Shown: positions 1 to 11,860, counted from the stretch's first letter. The stretch is DNA of 64,000 nt from Siphonodentalium dalli (GCA_032622095.1 CP136068.1:51950443-52014442), one strand, 5' to 3'. Numbers and translations are program-made. The notes: a model not told the origin generated them from the letters alone.

Positions 1-482
1 ACCAAAATTAAATACTAACAAACTGGAAGACAGCCAGTGGCATGATCTAAACTTCTTCTTAAAATGTGAGCTATTGTGTTTGGGAGAATATCATGGTGAG
101 ATTATTATATTACCACAAAGCCAAGTTTCCCCTGCCTTTCAAGCCAATCATATCAGCCAAGACAGATATTGTCAAAGATAATATTCCACCCTATGGCTCT
201 CTTATAACAGACGTGAGTGGAAGAGATGGACTAGTTTTCCATATTATGAAGGTTCAGTATTTCTGTTTATGATGGGAGATCATAAATGGACAATTATTTT
301 CCATGACAATGGACTTCCTTCATGCTGTATCAATTTGCATAATACATTGAGAAATGGATAAGCTATAATAATTGAATGCATTATTTGCATAAAATTTCTC
401 TTGGAAGCGAGGCCTCGATAATCTCAGGGCATAAGTCTTTCTGACTTTCTTACATTTAACACTTTTGTCAATGCTGCTAAGT
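1..482. other. Noncoding sequence at the left edge
   Basis: No gene was recognised. An open stretch of 68 codons on the plus strand (66-272) has no recognisable domain, no homologue I know and no convincing splice sites. Weak coding-like readings occur in two different frames, so an old degenerate exon or element remnant cannot be excluded. The region lies downstream of the RBM7 3' end. Confidence 0.4.
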
Positions 483-697
483 ACAGTAATGCCCTAAGTA
501 ATCGACCTCTTAACCACATCAGAATTATGGGTAACTTTTCAGGATTTAGTCGGAAATATGGCTTGTTGCCATTCATCGGAAAGCTCTCCCCGAGAGCTTT
601 CCGATGAATGGCAACAAGCCACATTTCCGACTAAATCCTGAAAAGTTACCCATAATTCTGCTGTGGTTAAGAGGTCGATTACTTAGGGTATTACTGT
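483..697. repeat. Near-perfect 215-nt palindrome (foldback element)
   Basis: Arms of 106 nt each (483-588 and 592-697) are separated by a 3-nt loop (ccc at 589-591). By eye the arms differ at only three positions and have no indels. The outer boundary is ACAGTAAT / ATTACTGT. The uninterrupted arms suggest a recent foldback or MITE insertion, or a long-read palindrome artefact. If transcribed, it would form a very long double-stranded hairpin. Confidence 0.85.
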
Positions 698-1860
698 AGG
701 CATCACATATTTCATAAAAATGAACTCAGAAAAAGTAACCCTTTCTGACAGTATCCTGACAGTATCGACATCAAGGACAACTATGATGAGCTGTTAATAT
801 AAAACATGATACATCCTGCCCCAGGATTTTTGTCCCATTCCAGCATCAACCACAACCGATATACCAGACTGACGTGGACGAAGGAAACTTAGTCTAATTA
901 CCATGATAAATTGATTCTGCTCATTAAACACAAGTAAAATCTAATTTAAGTTTGCAGTGAAAATAGAGCCCTGTCTAATAAAATTGCTTCATAGTTTTAG
1001 ATGCAATAGGTAGCAATACACAATTTCCAGCAATTCTGGCCAAACTTGGGAGGAATACTGAACTTCAAATCTATACTGAGCCATTATCTTTGGAATAGAC
1101 CCTATCAGGATTTTTTAAATTTTTGACAGAAATGGTAGGTGTAAACAAATATCTGTACTATGGCTTGTTCATACAATTTGTCACAGAGTTATATGCCCAA
1201 TTTTCCCCATTTTTGACTAAAATTTATAATTTTTAACCCAAAAGCAGACCATGACAGAGCGAATGTCAGTAAGTATGCTTCTTCTACAGATAGAGCTATG
1301 GTAGGGTAGAGAAATATTTAATATCAGGGGTGGCACAGTGGGTGGCATCAAAAAAGGTTATCATAGCAATTTCAAAATATTGTCTTGCATGCGCAGATGT
1401 CAAAATTCAGGTGAGAGAAATCGGGCTATTTTCCTATAGTCAAACATACGTAGTTGGCCTACACTAAATATGAAAATCATGTTACAAATATTTTTTTTTT
1501 ACTTTTCAGTTTTGTAAAATAATTAAACCATCAAGCCAGTAAAATCACATTTAACACAGGCTACAATGGCAGTTATTCCCCCCAGATATTTATTTTTCTA
1601 TTTTTCAGACCTCCAACAAACAGTGAAATTGTGTACTGCTACCTTAGAAGAATGCAACATATACCGATATGGTTGATGTGCGAATAGGATAGCACTATTC
1701 TGCTAGACTATTTACAAATCATGGTATGTTATATACATGTTTCCATCCAAGTCACTGTCAGTAAAATGTTTGTCACCATTTTCTCGGTTGACACAATCAT
1801 CAGAAAGGTTTACAGAATGTCACAGAACAGATCTGATAATTCACTAAATTCCCATTATTA
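698..1860. other. Noncoding AT-rich sequence
   Basis: I see no gene, RNA or clear repeat here. The stretch is AT-rich with scattered homopolymers, for example a T run near 1491-1500. Confidence 0.5.
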
Positions 1861-3190
1861 ATGAAAGTGTCAATGATCCTGAAGCTCAACTTGGAGAGAA
1901 GATAATTTCATACTTTATAGTCAATGGAGCGATAATGAATGCGGAAAGTTTAAATGTTTGAGCAATACCACAGGTCAACCCGAAGAGCCATATGAAGTTT
2001 GTGATGAATTGGATGAAAAATGTTGGCTGTAGGGCATGCTGAAGTATTTAGTGATGCAAAGAGTCAATTCCAAGATGGCTGCCAAAAATCGTTCAAATTT
2101 GATAGCTTTAGAAGTAATCCTAAACATGCCTGTAAATTTCCAAATTTCTCCAGAATGTGCTGGTTGATTCAAATGTGAAATCCAAGATGACCACTGGAGG
2201 CCATATTTTTAAAGAATATGGGAAAAAATTGGTACCTCCCATCTAGAGGTCACCCCAAAGATCCACATGAAGTTTGTTACGATCAGATTAGGGATGTGGT
2301 TTGTAGGATGTGCCAAAGGATTTAGTTATTCAAAGAGTAAAATCTAAGATGGCTGCTGGCAGCCATGTTTTTCATAAAAAATAGTTCAAATTTCGATAGC
2401 TCCCATCTAGACTTTATCCTCAACAAGCTTATTAGTTTTAAAACAATACTCCAAAAAATGCGGGCTGCAGGGTATGCTGATAGATTCAAATATGAAATCC
2501 AAGATGGCTGCTGGCGGCCATGTGTTTAATGAATTTGGAAAACAAATTGATGGCTCCCATCTAGAGGTCACCCTGGAGATCCATATTAAGTTTGTTGATG
2601 ATCGGAGGAAGGATGTAGCGTGTAGGGTGTGCCGAATGATTTATTCATGCAATCAGTAGAATCCAAGATGGAGGCCATGTATTTTATAGATTTATATGGG
2701 GAAAAATTGGTTGTTCCTAGAAGATCTAAGTAATATCCAAGATTCCTGCCGGCAGCCATGTTTTTAAAAATCATTTTGAAAAAAATCAATGGTCCCATCT
2801 AAAGGTCACCCGCAGATCCATATGAAGTTTGTTGCCGATCGGATGTGCCATAGGATTTAGTCATGCAAAGAGTAAAAAATCTGAGATGGCTGCCGATAGC
2901 CATGTTTTTCAAAATCGATCAAATTTGATAGCCACATCTGGAGGTTATCTTAAACAAGCCTATTAATTTTCAAAACAATTCTCCAAGAAATGCGGGCTCC
3001 AGATGGGCTGATGGAATACAATTTTAAATCCATGATTGCTGCTGGCGGCCATGTTTTTTAAACGAATTTCAGAAAAAATTGATGGCTCCAATCTAGAGGA
3101 TCCATATAAAGTTTGGTGATGATCGGATGAGAGACGAAATCAAACCCATGGCAATAGCTCAAACTTGGCTCTGTAAAGTTGAGCTAAAAA
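1861..3190 (+). repeat. Tandem-array element, family A ('AAGATGGC' units), copy 1
   Basis: Degenerate units of about 160 bp repeat the block CCAAGATGGCTGC...GGCCATGTTTTT (cores near 2071, 2186, 2347, 2500, 2664, 2739 and 2883), followed by 'CCCATCTAGAGGTCACC' and 'ATGAAGTTTGTTG'. The left edge has AATGAAAGTGTCAATGA followed by AGCTCAACTT. The right edge has CCCATGGCAATAGCTCAAACTT...AAGTTGAGCTAAAAA, whose arms pair as a terminal hairpin. The layout, a tandem core closed by a hairpin, resembles nonautonomous Helitron-like or 'pearl' elements described in bivalves; that assignment is inference. Short open frames here are by-products of the repeat. Confidence 0.75.
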
Positions 3191-3775
3191 GGTCTTGAAA
3201 GAGATTGATGAAGAGAAAGCTCTGCTATATAAATTACAAGTACTAGTACATGTATATTTAGTTTTGGTCGTTAATCATGTGTAAATGTATTAAACAGTGA
3301 ATATATGTATTTGCAACTACCACTTGTGGAATACAAAACAGAACTACATTTCATATGTCATGTCAGTAAGAGTGACAATAATATAAATTAGTTGTCTTAT
3401 TATTATATGTTGTTTGTTTGTTTTCCAACTCTGCCAATCTGCCTTCACAACTAAAGGATCAATAACTTAAACAAATTCAATGTAACTTTTGACCTAAATC
3501 AAATACATAAAATGGTATTGAATATGAACATGCTACATGCAAGTGAATCTCTCATAACAAAGGGCATATATGGTATAGTCACAATTTACTTTTCAGGTGG
3601 CAGTAAGCAAATTGAATGTACATATAGGAAGGGTGTAATATTTACAATTAATGGGATACAGCTGCCATTGCAGCCAATATTGTAAAGAGTGTATATCTGA
3701 GAACGTACCTTAGAAGTTATGTAATTTGAGCTGCGGGGAATGTGTATATGGTAATGCCATTCCAAAAGAACCAAA
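3191..3775. other. Noncoding AT-rich spacer
   Basis: Nothing recognisable lies between the two array elements. Confidence 0.5.
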
Positions 3776-4560
3776 TCTCAAAATTAAGGGCCATAATCTC
3801 TTTTTTAACTCAATCAAGATATTGTTGTGAAAAATCCATATACCCAACATGAATGGAGTTTTTGCACTAACGGTCATAAAATTGCTAAAAAATAAACAAA
3901 CTAAGTGCCGTAACTCAGGTAAAAAAAAAATCAGACAAACCTGGTTTTCAAAATTGATCTAGATATTGTTGTAAAAGATCCATGTACCCAATATTAATGG
4001 AATCGGTTGAAGATTGATCAAGTTATCACACTAAAGGTCATATAATTGCAAACAAAGACAAACTAAGGGCCCTAACTCAGGTAAAATAAATCTGACAAAC
4101 CTGGTTTCAAGGTTAGTCGAGATATTGTTGTGAAAGGTCCACATATCAAATATGAATGTAATCTTGACATTTGTTCAAGTTTTCACGCTAAGGGTCATAA
4201 ATTTGCTAAAAATAGATAAAACTATGGGCAGTATCTCAGGTAAAAAGGACTGGACAAATCTGGTTTTCAAACTTGTTCGAGATATTGTTTGTATTAATAG
4301 ATCCTTATACCAAATATGAATGAAATTGGTTGATGTTTGTTCAAGTTATCGCGTTAACGGACATAATATTTCCTAAAATTTATAAAAAATAGACAAACTA
4401 AGGGCCGTAACTCAGGTAAAAGAAATCAGACAAACTGATTTTCGAACTCGATTGAGATATTGTTGTGAAAGATCCGTATACCACATATGAATGAAATTGG
4501 TTGACATTTGTTCAAGTTATCGTATCATCAGATGTCTATAAATAGAAACAAGTGGAATAT
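3776..4560 (+). repeat. Tandem-array element, family B ('GGGCCGTAACTCAGG' units)
   Basis: About five degenerate units of 110-180 bp each contain a variant of GGGCCGTAACTCAGGTAAA (near 3788, 3904, 4066, 4226 and 4403), then 'CAGACAAACCTGG', 'GATATTGTTGTGAAAGATCC' and 'ATGAATGGAATCGGTTGA'. A 13-base G run follows at 4581-4593. I see no coding potential. Confidence 0.7.
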
Positions 4561-4853
4561 ATCTCTGGTTAGAAATTTAAGGGGGGGGGGGGGCTATATT
4601 ATATGTACAGCTGTCACACATGACAATTAACTCACATACCAAAAATTGGCAGAATCCATCAATAAACGGCAGTTATATAGGTTTGTTGCCATTCGCCTGC
4701 CTGCCAACCATCATTCGCCAAACAATAAGTCTCAACTAAAAAGTGGCTAAGCATTGATTTGAAATGCTGTACATCCACCCCAATTAGCATAGCTCGGAAT
4801 TGTGTACTGATATTATATGCTGTAAAGCTGTGGTGTACCTGTGTTATTTATGT

Positions 4854-4859
4854 TTTATT
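4854..4859 (-). promoter_or_regulatory. Candidate polyadenylation signal of RBM7
   Basis: TTTATT on the plus strand reads AATAAA on the minus strand, about 250 nt beyond the RBM7 stop codon. It is the first clear AATAAA downstream, which gives a plausible short 3' UTR. No transcript evidence is available. Confidence 0.5.
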
Positions 4860-5107
4860 GTACTGATGTACTGCATTTTAAATAAACTATATGCTGTTGT
4901 GTCGACTCAATGGAAATAATGGAGTCATACATGCAGACCCTGGATTAATACTTGAATCATCAATTTAGAGACTCTTTTGAAAGCTTTCCTGATGGAGGAA
5001 CCAACATCCTTGCTAACAATATACAAGTGTAATCGCACAAAGTTTGACAGAGCTGACTAGCATGCAACTCAATAGAACAATAATCCAAATTCATGTAAGC
5101 TGAGACT

Positions 5108-5800
5108 CTAATATCTTCTACCACTATAACGATCATTGCGATAGTTATCACGACTACCGGTATCTCTGTATCCACCACGGTTCTGTTGCTGAACAACCCT
5201 ATTTCGTCGAGATTCATTTGACTGTTCCTGAGCTTTAGGTTGTTGGTGATCTACCCGGCGATTGTCATGCTGATTATAGCCACTTGACTGATCACGGCCT
5301 CGCGAATGGTCTCTCCTATCTGAATTGTCCCGCCCATGGGAATGGTCTCGTCCACTTGAGTTACCACGACTCCCCTGATCATATGACTGCTCAGGTCTAT
5401 CCTTAGATCTTGAGCGAGAATCTTCACGGTCATCATTCCTAATGGTAACCATCATTGCCGGGCCACTTTGGCCATGCATAGAGAAAGAAACTGGTTGTCC
5501 TCTCTGCATGTTCCATGCTTGGTTATTTGCATCCCCGTGCCAAGTGTGAGATCGTTGTAAGTTGGGGTTCATCTGGGGACTGAACTGATTCATTTGTCCA
5601 TCCTGGCCTTGCTGGTTTTGATCATGAATTGAGCCAGGTCGTGTCTGTAGTTTTAAGTAGGATCGATAAAGTGAAATTCCTGCCAGTGCCTGCTTTGCAT
5701 ATTGAACAGATTCCACATGCTTAAATGTCACAAAAGCAAATGGTTTCTGTCTTCCCGATTCTTTATCTTTTGGTATGACCAATTTATGCAATGGACCAGC
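5108..5800 (-). CDS. RBM7: RBM7 exon 2: rest of the RRM and the whole C-terminal tail
   Basis: This exon encodes residues 30-259 of the RNA-recognition-motif protein RBM7, which together with ZCCHC8 and the helicase MTR4 forms the nuclear exosome targeting (NEXT) complex (family knowledge). The acceptor is TGTTGCAG before GCT at 5800. The first residues, AGPLHKLVIPKDKESG, continue exon 1 in phase 0. RNP1 is KPFAFVTF at residues 48-55 and the RRM ends near residue 87. The tail (about 170 aa) is low complexity: first Q/N/M-rich, then rich in RS, RD and GRD and ending SGRRY, with TAG at 5108-5110. The total of 259 aa is close to the 266 aa I recall for human RBM7. The RRM and the N-terminal half-match make RBM7 (or its paralogue RBM11) the only good fit. 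Confidence 0.95.
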   Translation of the reverse strand, partial: AGPLHKLVIPKDKESGRQKPFAFVTFKHVESVQYAKQALAGISLYRSYLKLQTRPGSIHDQNQQGQDGQMNQFSPQMNPNLQRSHTWHGDANNQAWNMQRGQPVSFSMHGQSGPAMMVTIRNDDREDSRSRSKDRPEQSYDQGSRGNSSGRDHSHGRDNSDRRDHSRGRDQSSGYNQHDNRRVDHQQPKAQEQSNESRRNRVVQQQNRGGYRDTGSRDNYRNDRYSGRRY

Positions 5801-5805
5801 CTGCA

Positions 5806-7499
5806 ACACATGAAGATATAAAAACTTAAAAACGGTGACAACATTTTCACTTCATTAATTTCTGAAGTAAAAGTAATTATGTCAAGATAATTATGAAGAT
5901 CAACATGGAGTTTACTTGAGATACTTTACCATAATTAGGTATTTTGCTTGAGAGAAATAGATGAAGCCATCGTATTAAAAGTAGACAATTTTTCCTTTCA
6001 CTTTATAAAAGTAATAACCTACCAGTAGCTTGAATCGGAAGCTACATGTACTTAGTAAATGAAATTTTTGTCCCCACATTTACTGTCCTTGGACCCATTC
6101 TCAGTGTTTAATTCATTGGCTGCTGATATGTGATGCGATATGAATTTGAATATGCCCATAAGGCTAAATAAAATAAGACATGTGTTAAGTGTAACCCACC
6201 CACCTCTCCAAAAGCAGGCCGCCTCCACGTAATTTTATTGTTTTTTTTTTTAATTTTTCCTCCGGCTCAATTTTTTCACTTAAAATAAGAAAATATGCGA
6301 CCGGAAGTTGGCGACCGTAATAAGCCGTTGCTTTAAAGATAGTGAACAACAGTAATTTTTTGTCATTTTATGCAACCAAATTCCATAAATCACCTTAGGA
6401 AGTGACCCACATTCCAGTCAAGTTCATTATTGGAGTCTCAGACACCCAGAACAAAAAGCTTGCTCTCCAATTCCTTCCATAGAACAGAATAGCAGAAATA
6501 ATGTTGATCAAAAAACATAAAATGATAAAATAAAATGACTTTACCACTCCCCCATGTATAGTATAATGATAGTATGAATGCTATATTACTGGTATCCACA
6601 AAACATACTTTGTGGGAGCCGAGCATTAGTTTACATACAGCACATACAGAGTGAGCGATAATCAAAACACTCAACACCATGGCAATTTTTTTAGGAGAGT
6701 GATTCATGGTGACCTATTCAACATCGAAATCTTGAGTGACGAGGAATAACGAGCACTATACCGGTAAGTTGGTGGCAGTTTTAACCAAAGTTCATTATTG
6801 GAGTCTGCTCGGTGTTGAGTGTTTTGCTTATCACACACTCTTTACATACTGTACTGCAACATAACATGGCTTTTATTTACTAACACAGTGTACGATCTTG
6901 ACAATAACATGTTTTTTTACGCGATATTTATGATTGGTATAAGAACAAAATCTGTCTATATTTTATTATTCTTTCTGTTTATGGCGGTTTTAACAGATGT
7001 GACTTTTTTAACAGCAAATCAGTAATACCCATCACGAAGGCCATCCGTGCCTTTAAAGATGGTCTATCTCTTATCGGCAAGTTTTATATAGATTCCAGGG
7101 TATAAAACAATAGATGTGAATCAAGGACACCTGTCTTGAAAAGCTTCTATCAATTAATATAAATTTTATTTATATAACATTTGAAGCATACCAAGGTAGA
7201 GCACTCTATCTTGTTAGCAAAATAAATCAAGGAACATTGGGGATCAGTAAAGAGATATACTGCGATTTACAATCAACTAAACCACTTAATTATGCCTTTA
7301 GAGATAAATAATATACCCCATCTTCAGTTTTATCCAGATTTTATTTAGAAAATAGCTATTTGTTGTCTTGAAATCGCTATTTATAAAAATTGTGTTGTTG
7401 TTGTGATTGTGGCCCAGAAGTGATAGACCATCTTTAACGACCACAAGAATTAAGTGATAACTATTCTCTAATTTCATGCAAATGGAAATTTAAATGTTA
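5806..7499. other. Noncoding intronic stretch
   Basis: No gene was seen. One imperfect inverted repeat is visible: about 6628-6690 (reading GTGTTGAGTGTTTTG on the minus strand) against about 6805-6865 (the same motif on the plus strand). It is probably the remnant of a small foldback element. Confidence 0.45.
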
Positions 7500-7975
7500 C
7501 ATTGGCCGCTTGCCAATGACTCATTCCCATCTGCATGTCAATGTCAAATTTCATGATGATCAGACGAACAGTACGGCCTGTAGCCCATGCTAATGGATTG
7601 AATTTTTAAATCTCTAAGATGGCCGCTGAATGACCCAGAAATAACTCGTTCCCCTCTACATGACAACATCAACAGCCATGACAAATTCATAATTATTAGA
7701 CCAATCGTACGGCCTGTGCTAATGAATTTACATTGATTAAAACTGAAAACCAAGATGTCTGATGGCGGTCATGTTTTTTTTGGCAAAATGACTCGTTCTC
7801 ATCTACCGGTATATGTCAATGTCAACATCCATGAGAAATTTCATCATTATCAGACAAATGGTATGGCATGTAGCCTGTGCTAATGGATTGAATTGTGAAT
7901 AATGTCTGTTTTCCGAATGACTCCAAAATGACTCGTTCATGACAAACGGACGGATACCAACCCATGGCTAAAACA
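7500..7975 (+). repeat. Family A array fragment
   Basis: Two or three degraded units carry CCCATCTACATGTCAATG, CATGACAAATTTCAT, 'CAGACGAACAGTACGGCC' and AAGATGGCCGC or AAGATGTCTGATGGC. It ends with the closing phrase CCAACCCATGGC but lacks a clean terminal hairpin, so it is truncated. Confidence 0.65.
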
Positions 7976-8570
7976 GGGTGGATTCAACCCAAATTCTAAC
8001 TTTATCTGTATTTTTCATGTAATACATGTACATATACCAAATTTGAAATACTAAGATATTATTTATTTAGATTAAATCAAAAACTAAAGTTATCATCTGG
8101 AAACCAAAATAATAGGCAAATTCTAATTTGACATGTATGAATACCAATCAAGTTAAAATGTTGAAAGGTAAAAATTCATTAAAAACAAATTAAGTCTACC
8201 CAACATATTTTCTATTTGGATTAGATACTATTTATTGTAAATGGTAATACAAGTAGATAAAGTCAAGCAATCATAATTGTGTTATATTTTTGACAATTTG
8301 GAGGGCTACTAGTAATGTAAGGATGTTGTCATTTCTCAACTGCATGTAAACATTGACAACAATATTATTGTACAGGTACCCTAAACTTTAAACTTTGCGT
8401 CAAAACATCAAGTTAAATTTATGGGTAAAATAAGTGTACTGACCATTTTTGTACCACCACCAATAATAGTAGAGAAATTGTTAAAATTTGCAATTTAATT
8501 CGACGCCGACTTCACTCTGTTTGTTTTATTTAGTGGCAGATAATAACCAGATATACAAATGTTGAAAGCA
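7976..8570. other. Noncoding intronic stretch
   Basis: AT-rich with nothing recognisable. Confidence 0.5.
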
Positions 8571-8855
8571 TTAATCTGTGGATTGGGTAGGAGAATATGT
8601 CGGAGGAGAAATTTGGGTGAGGGGAAAGAGACCTGCTGCCCTATAGCAGAAACCCTTATCATAATTAACCAGGCAGTAGATGTGGCAGCTATTTTGGGTA
8701 TCTGCCAAAATAGGACATTCCCATCTAGACATAGTCCCAGAGCTGCATATAAAGTTTTGTATTAACTGGAAAAGCAATGTGGGCTGCTGTAGATTGTTGA
8801 TGCAAGCACAACGGACACCAACTTTGTCAGGTTGAGCTAAAAAGTCAATGACATA
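8571..8855 (+). repeat. Diverged relative of the family A element end
   Basis: The block contains TTCCCATCTAGACATAGTCC, GCATATAAAGTTTTGT and 'GGACACCAACTTTGTCAGG', and closes with GTTGAGCTAAAAA at about 8831-8844, matching the end of the family A elements. Overlapping 68-codon frames on both strands show no protein similarity I recognise. Confidence 0.5.
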
Positions 8856-9083
8856 TCACCTGTTGGGTGAAATTAGGACAGCTATAATTCATTTTCCTAC
8901 ATTTTAGATATATCTACTTGAAGTTGAAGACGACTTACATGCAATGATCTACGTGCATAAATAATGGTCACATTACACAGAAATATGTTGGAAACCATGT
9001 ATTTTGCACACGAATGATCATTAAACCAACTGAATGGTTGAGTAAGTAATGTTGTAATACATCTGTCTCATAAAGACATATAT

Positions 9084-9585
9084 CTCATATATATTTTGAA
9101 GACCTCTGTCTGTCTGTTTGTTTGTCTGTCTGTCATTAATACAAATCTACGATTCTCGACCGATCGGGACGAAACTTGGTACGTGTGTGTAGTTTGACCA
9201 GGCGGCCGACGTTGTCGTATTGGCGAGCCTGTGCGGCGCCCGCTTCGCGCATGCGCAGACGAGATCTCAGAAACGGGTGGAGCTATCGACTTGAAATTTG
9301 CTATGTGAATGTATCTTGCCCCGGATACAAATTTTATCGGGTCGCCGAGCCCGTGCGACGCCAGCTTCGCGCATGCGCAGACGAGATCTCGGAAACGGGT
9401 GGAGCTATCGACTTGAAATTTGCTATGTGAATGTATCTTGCCCCGGATACGAATTTTATCGGGTTGCCGAGCCCGTGCGACGCCAGCTTCGCGCATGTGC
9501 AGACCAGATCTCGGAAACGGGTGGAGCTATCGACTTGAAATTTGGTTTTTGAATAGCCCGGACAACGTCGGGCTCATCGGCTAGT
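9084..9585 (-). mobile_element. Hairpin-headed repeat element with 122-bp NRF-1-site core
   Basis: Read on the minus strand, the element opens with ACTAGCCGATGAGCCCGACG (9585 leftwards), which includes a hairpin AGCCCGAC-GTT-GTCCGGGCT. Units of 122 bp follow, each with GCTCCACCCGTTTCCGAGAT and a GCGCATGCGC palindrome. A distinct distal segment (GACGAAACTTGGTACGTG on the plus strand) comes next, and it closes with a (CAGA)n/(CAAA)n tract and GGTCTTCAAAATATATATGAG. It shares head and tail with the elements at 26.7-30.1 kb. No protein is encoded: frames are open only because the unit is GC-rich. The class is unknown. Confidence 0.7.
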
Positions 9586-10064
9586 CTCATATATATTTTG
9601 AAGACCTCTGTCTGTCTGTTTGTCTGTCTGTTTGTCATTTATACAAATCTACGATTCTCGACCGATCGGGACGAAACTTGGTACGTGTGTGTAGTTTGAC
9701 CAGGCGGTCGACGTTGTAGTATTGGCGAGCCTGTGCGATGCCCGCTTCGCGCATGCGCAGACGAGATCTCGGAAAAGGGTGGAGCTATCGACTTGAAATT
9801 TGCTATGTGAATGTACCTTGCCCCGGATACGAATTTTATCGGGTTGCCGAGCCCGTGCGACGCCAGCTTTGCGCATGCGCAGACGAGATCTCGGAAACGG
9901 GTGGAGCTATCGACTTGAAATTTGCTATGTGAATGTATCTTGCCCCGGATACGAATTTTATCGGGTCGCTGAGCCCGTGCGACGCCAGCTTCGTGCAAGC
10001 GAGATCTCGGAAACGGGTGGAGCTATCGACTTGAAATTTGGTATGTCAATGTATCTTGCCCCGG
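9586..10064 (-). mobile_element. Second hairpin-headed element, head truncated
   Basis: Same family and orientation as its left neighbour, whose head abuts this copy's tail, so the two are head-to-tail. About two and a half core units remain. The copy breaks off after CCCCGGAT at about 10064 and joins directly to a family A array unit beginning ACCGCGCCAATGG. That junction marks a recombination or insertion breakpoint. Confidence 0.7.
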
Positions 10065-10798
10065 ATCATTACCGCGCCAATGGATTCAATTTTGAAATCC
10101 AAGATGGCCACCAGCGGCCATGTTTTTTGGCCGAATGACCCCAAAATGACTCGCTTCCCATCTACATGTCATTGTTAACATCCATGACAAATTTCATGAA
10201 GATCAGACCAAAGCTACGACCTGTAGCCCACGCCAAAGGATTTAGTCATGCCAAGAGTAAAATCCAAGATGGCTGCTGGCGGCCTTGTTTTTTGGCCGAG
10301 CGACCCCAAAATGACTCATTCCCATCTACATGTCATTCTTAACATCCATGACAAATTTCATGAATATCCGACTAAAGCTACGACCTGCAGCCCGCGCCAA
10401 AAGATTTAGTCATGCGAAGAGTAAAATCCAAAATGGCTGCTGGTGGCCATGTTTTTTGACAGAACGACCCCAAAATGACTCGTTCCCATCTACATGTCAA
10501 TATTAACATCCATGACAAATTTCATGATGATCAGACGAACAGTACTACCTGTAGACCGCGCCAATGGATTTAATTTTGAAATCCAAGATGGCCACCAGCG
10601 GGCATGTTTTTTGGCCAAATGACCCCAAAATGACTCGTTCCCATCTACATGTCAATGTCAACATTCATGACAAATTTCATAAAGATCAGACCAAAGGTAC
10701 GACCTGTAGCCCGCGCCAAAGGAAATTGTTGATGGACACACAGACGACGGACGCCAACCCATGGCTATAGCTCAAACTTACAAAGTAAGTTGAGCTAA
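10065..10798 (+). repeat. Family A array element, copy with intact terminal hairpin
   Basis: Four units of about 160 bp (CCAAGATGG or CCAAAATGG near 10099, 10261, 10426 and 10583) alternate with CCCATCTACATGTCA and 'ATGACAAATTTCATGA'. The end reads GACGGACGCCAACCCATGG and then the hairpin AGCTCAAACTTAC-AAA-GTAAGTTGAGCT followed by AAAAA. The 5' end is replaced by the neighbouring hairpin-headed element. Confidence 0.75.
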
Positions 10799-10802
10799 AA
10801 AC

Positions 10803-11246
10803 CACTAAACACAAAATACCGGGCATATGTCGCCTATTTCCTATAAATAACATACTCACTTACAACTCTGCAGTGATAAAATCATCCCGGACGCCAAATT
10901 AACGGAGTTTAAAACATTTTTCACCATTAGCGACGAGTGACTTGTCGCCATCCATATCACCATTTTGTTTCTTAGCATTGTGGGAAGGGAACCGGTGTTC
11001 TGAAAAAAAGTGCATGTGTTCCGATATCCTATTTGTTGCAGAACACCGGTCTATCCAACTTCCAATTGAACAAGTATATGAAAACATTGAAAACATGAAT
11101 GGCGACGAGTCACTCGTCACTATGGTGAAAATATTTTTAAACTCTGTTAATTTGGCGTCCGGAATGATTATATCTCTGCAGAGTTGTAGGTGAGTATGTT
11201 ATTCATAGGAAACAGGCGACATATGCCCGGTATTTTGTGTTTAGTG
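10803..11246. mobile_element. Foldback/MITE element with about 150-bp terminal inverted repeats
   Basis: The ends are CACTAAACACAAAATACCGG (left) and its reverse complement (right). The inverted arms continue inward for about 150 bp through the AACTCTGCAG, GGACGCCAAATTAAC and GACGAGTGAC motifs, leaving a central segment of about 140 bp that contains GAACCGGTGTTCTG and AGAACACCGG as an inner inverted pair. It encodes no transposase. A target-site duplication is not obvious because the inverted similarity continues into flanking A-rich DNA. Confidence 0.8.
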
Positions 11247-11292
11247 CTTTTATTTGAGATATGTTTGTCCGGGCACCTGGTAATAGATTCAT

Positions 11293-11796
11293 ACTCTCGG
11301 GATCCAAATAATAGTAGGGGGGGGGCGGAATAATAGTACAGGGGTGAAATTTCCTTTAAAATAAATAATAGTATGGGGGCACAATAATAGTACAGGGGGG
11401 AATTTTCGCAAATCAACACTAAGTATGGGTCAAAAATTGTGGTTAGATTCATATGTTCTCATACAGAGATCATTGGAGAAAAATTGAACCTAATAATTGT
11501 TCAAAGTATTCAATTCATTTTGAACTAATACCAAGTGTCACCCACATTTTTGGATAATACATTGATGTTTAAAATGAATGGTTCCTTAGCCATAGTAGAA
11601 TATTGGGAATTTTTTCATGATTTTAGCTTTAAAAACTCTGATAAATTTAGCTTAGGTTTAACCACATAAATTCATATTTTTTTTACACATTTAGCTGAAA
11701 TTTAATAAACGTAGGGTCCCAAATAAGCAGCGTACAGGGGGATTTCTCCATGAAAATAGTTAAGCGTACGGGTACGCTTATTTGGATCCCGAGAGT
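11293..11796. mobile_element. Small TIR element with 'AATAATAGTA' subterminal repeats
   Basis: The terminal inverted repeats are ACTCTCGGGATCCAAATAA at the left and its exact reverse complement at 11778-11796. Inside the left end, AATAATAGTA followed by a G-rich string recurs four times. The right end contains GCGTACGGGTACGC. It is nonautonomous, with no open frame of note. TIR and subterminal pattern resemble the larger element at 45.0-47.3 kb. Confidence 0.75.
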
Positions 11797-11860
11797 AACT
11801 TTAGCTCTTTATATTGAACACAACAACAACAATTAAAGCTGAAGGGGTCACTCTCACCAA

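Noticed and set aside
66-272. Possible host exon at the left edge
   Set aside because: No convincing splice sites, and coding-like text switches frames. There is no family match.
9068-10138. Many 60-142-codon frames on both strands
   Set aside because: They come from GC-rich 122-bp units that happen to lack stops. The same peptides appear in each copy of a noncoding repeat (also 27.7-29.3 kb).
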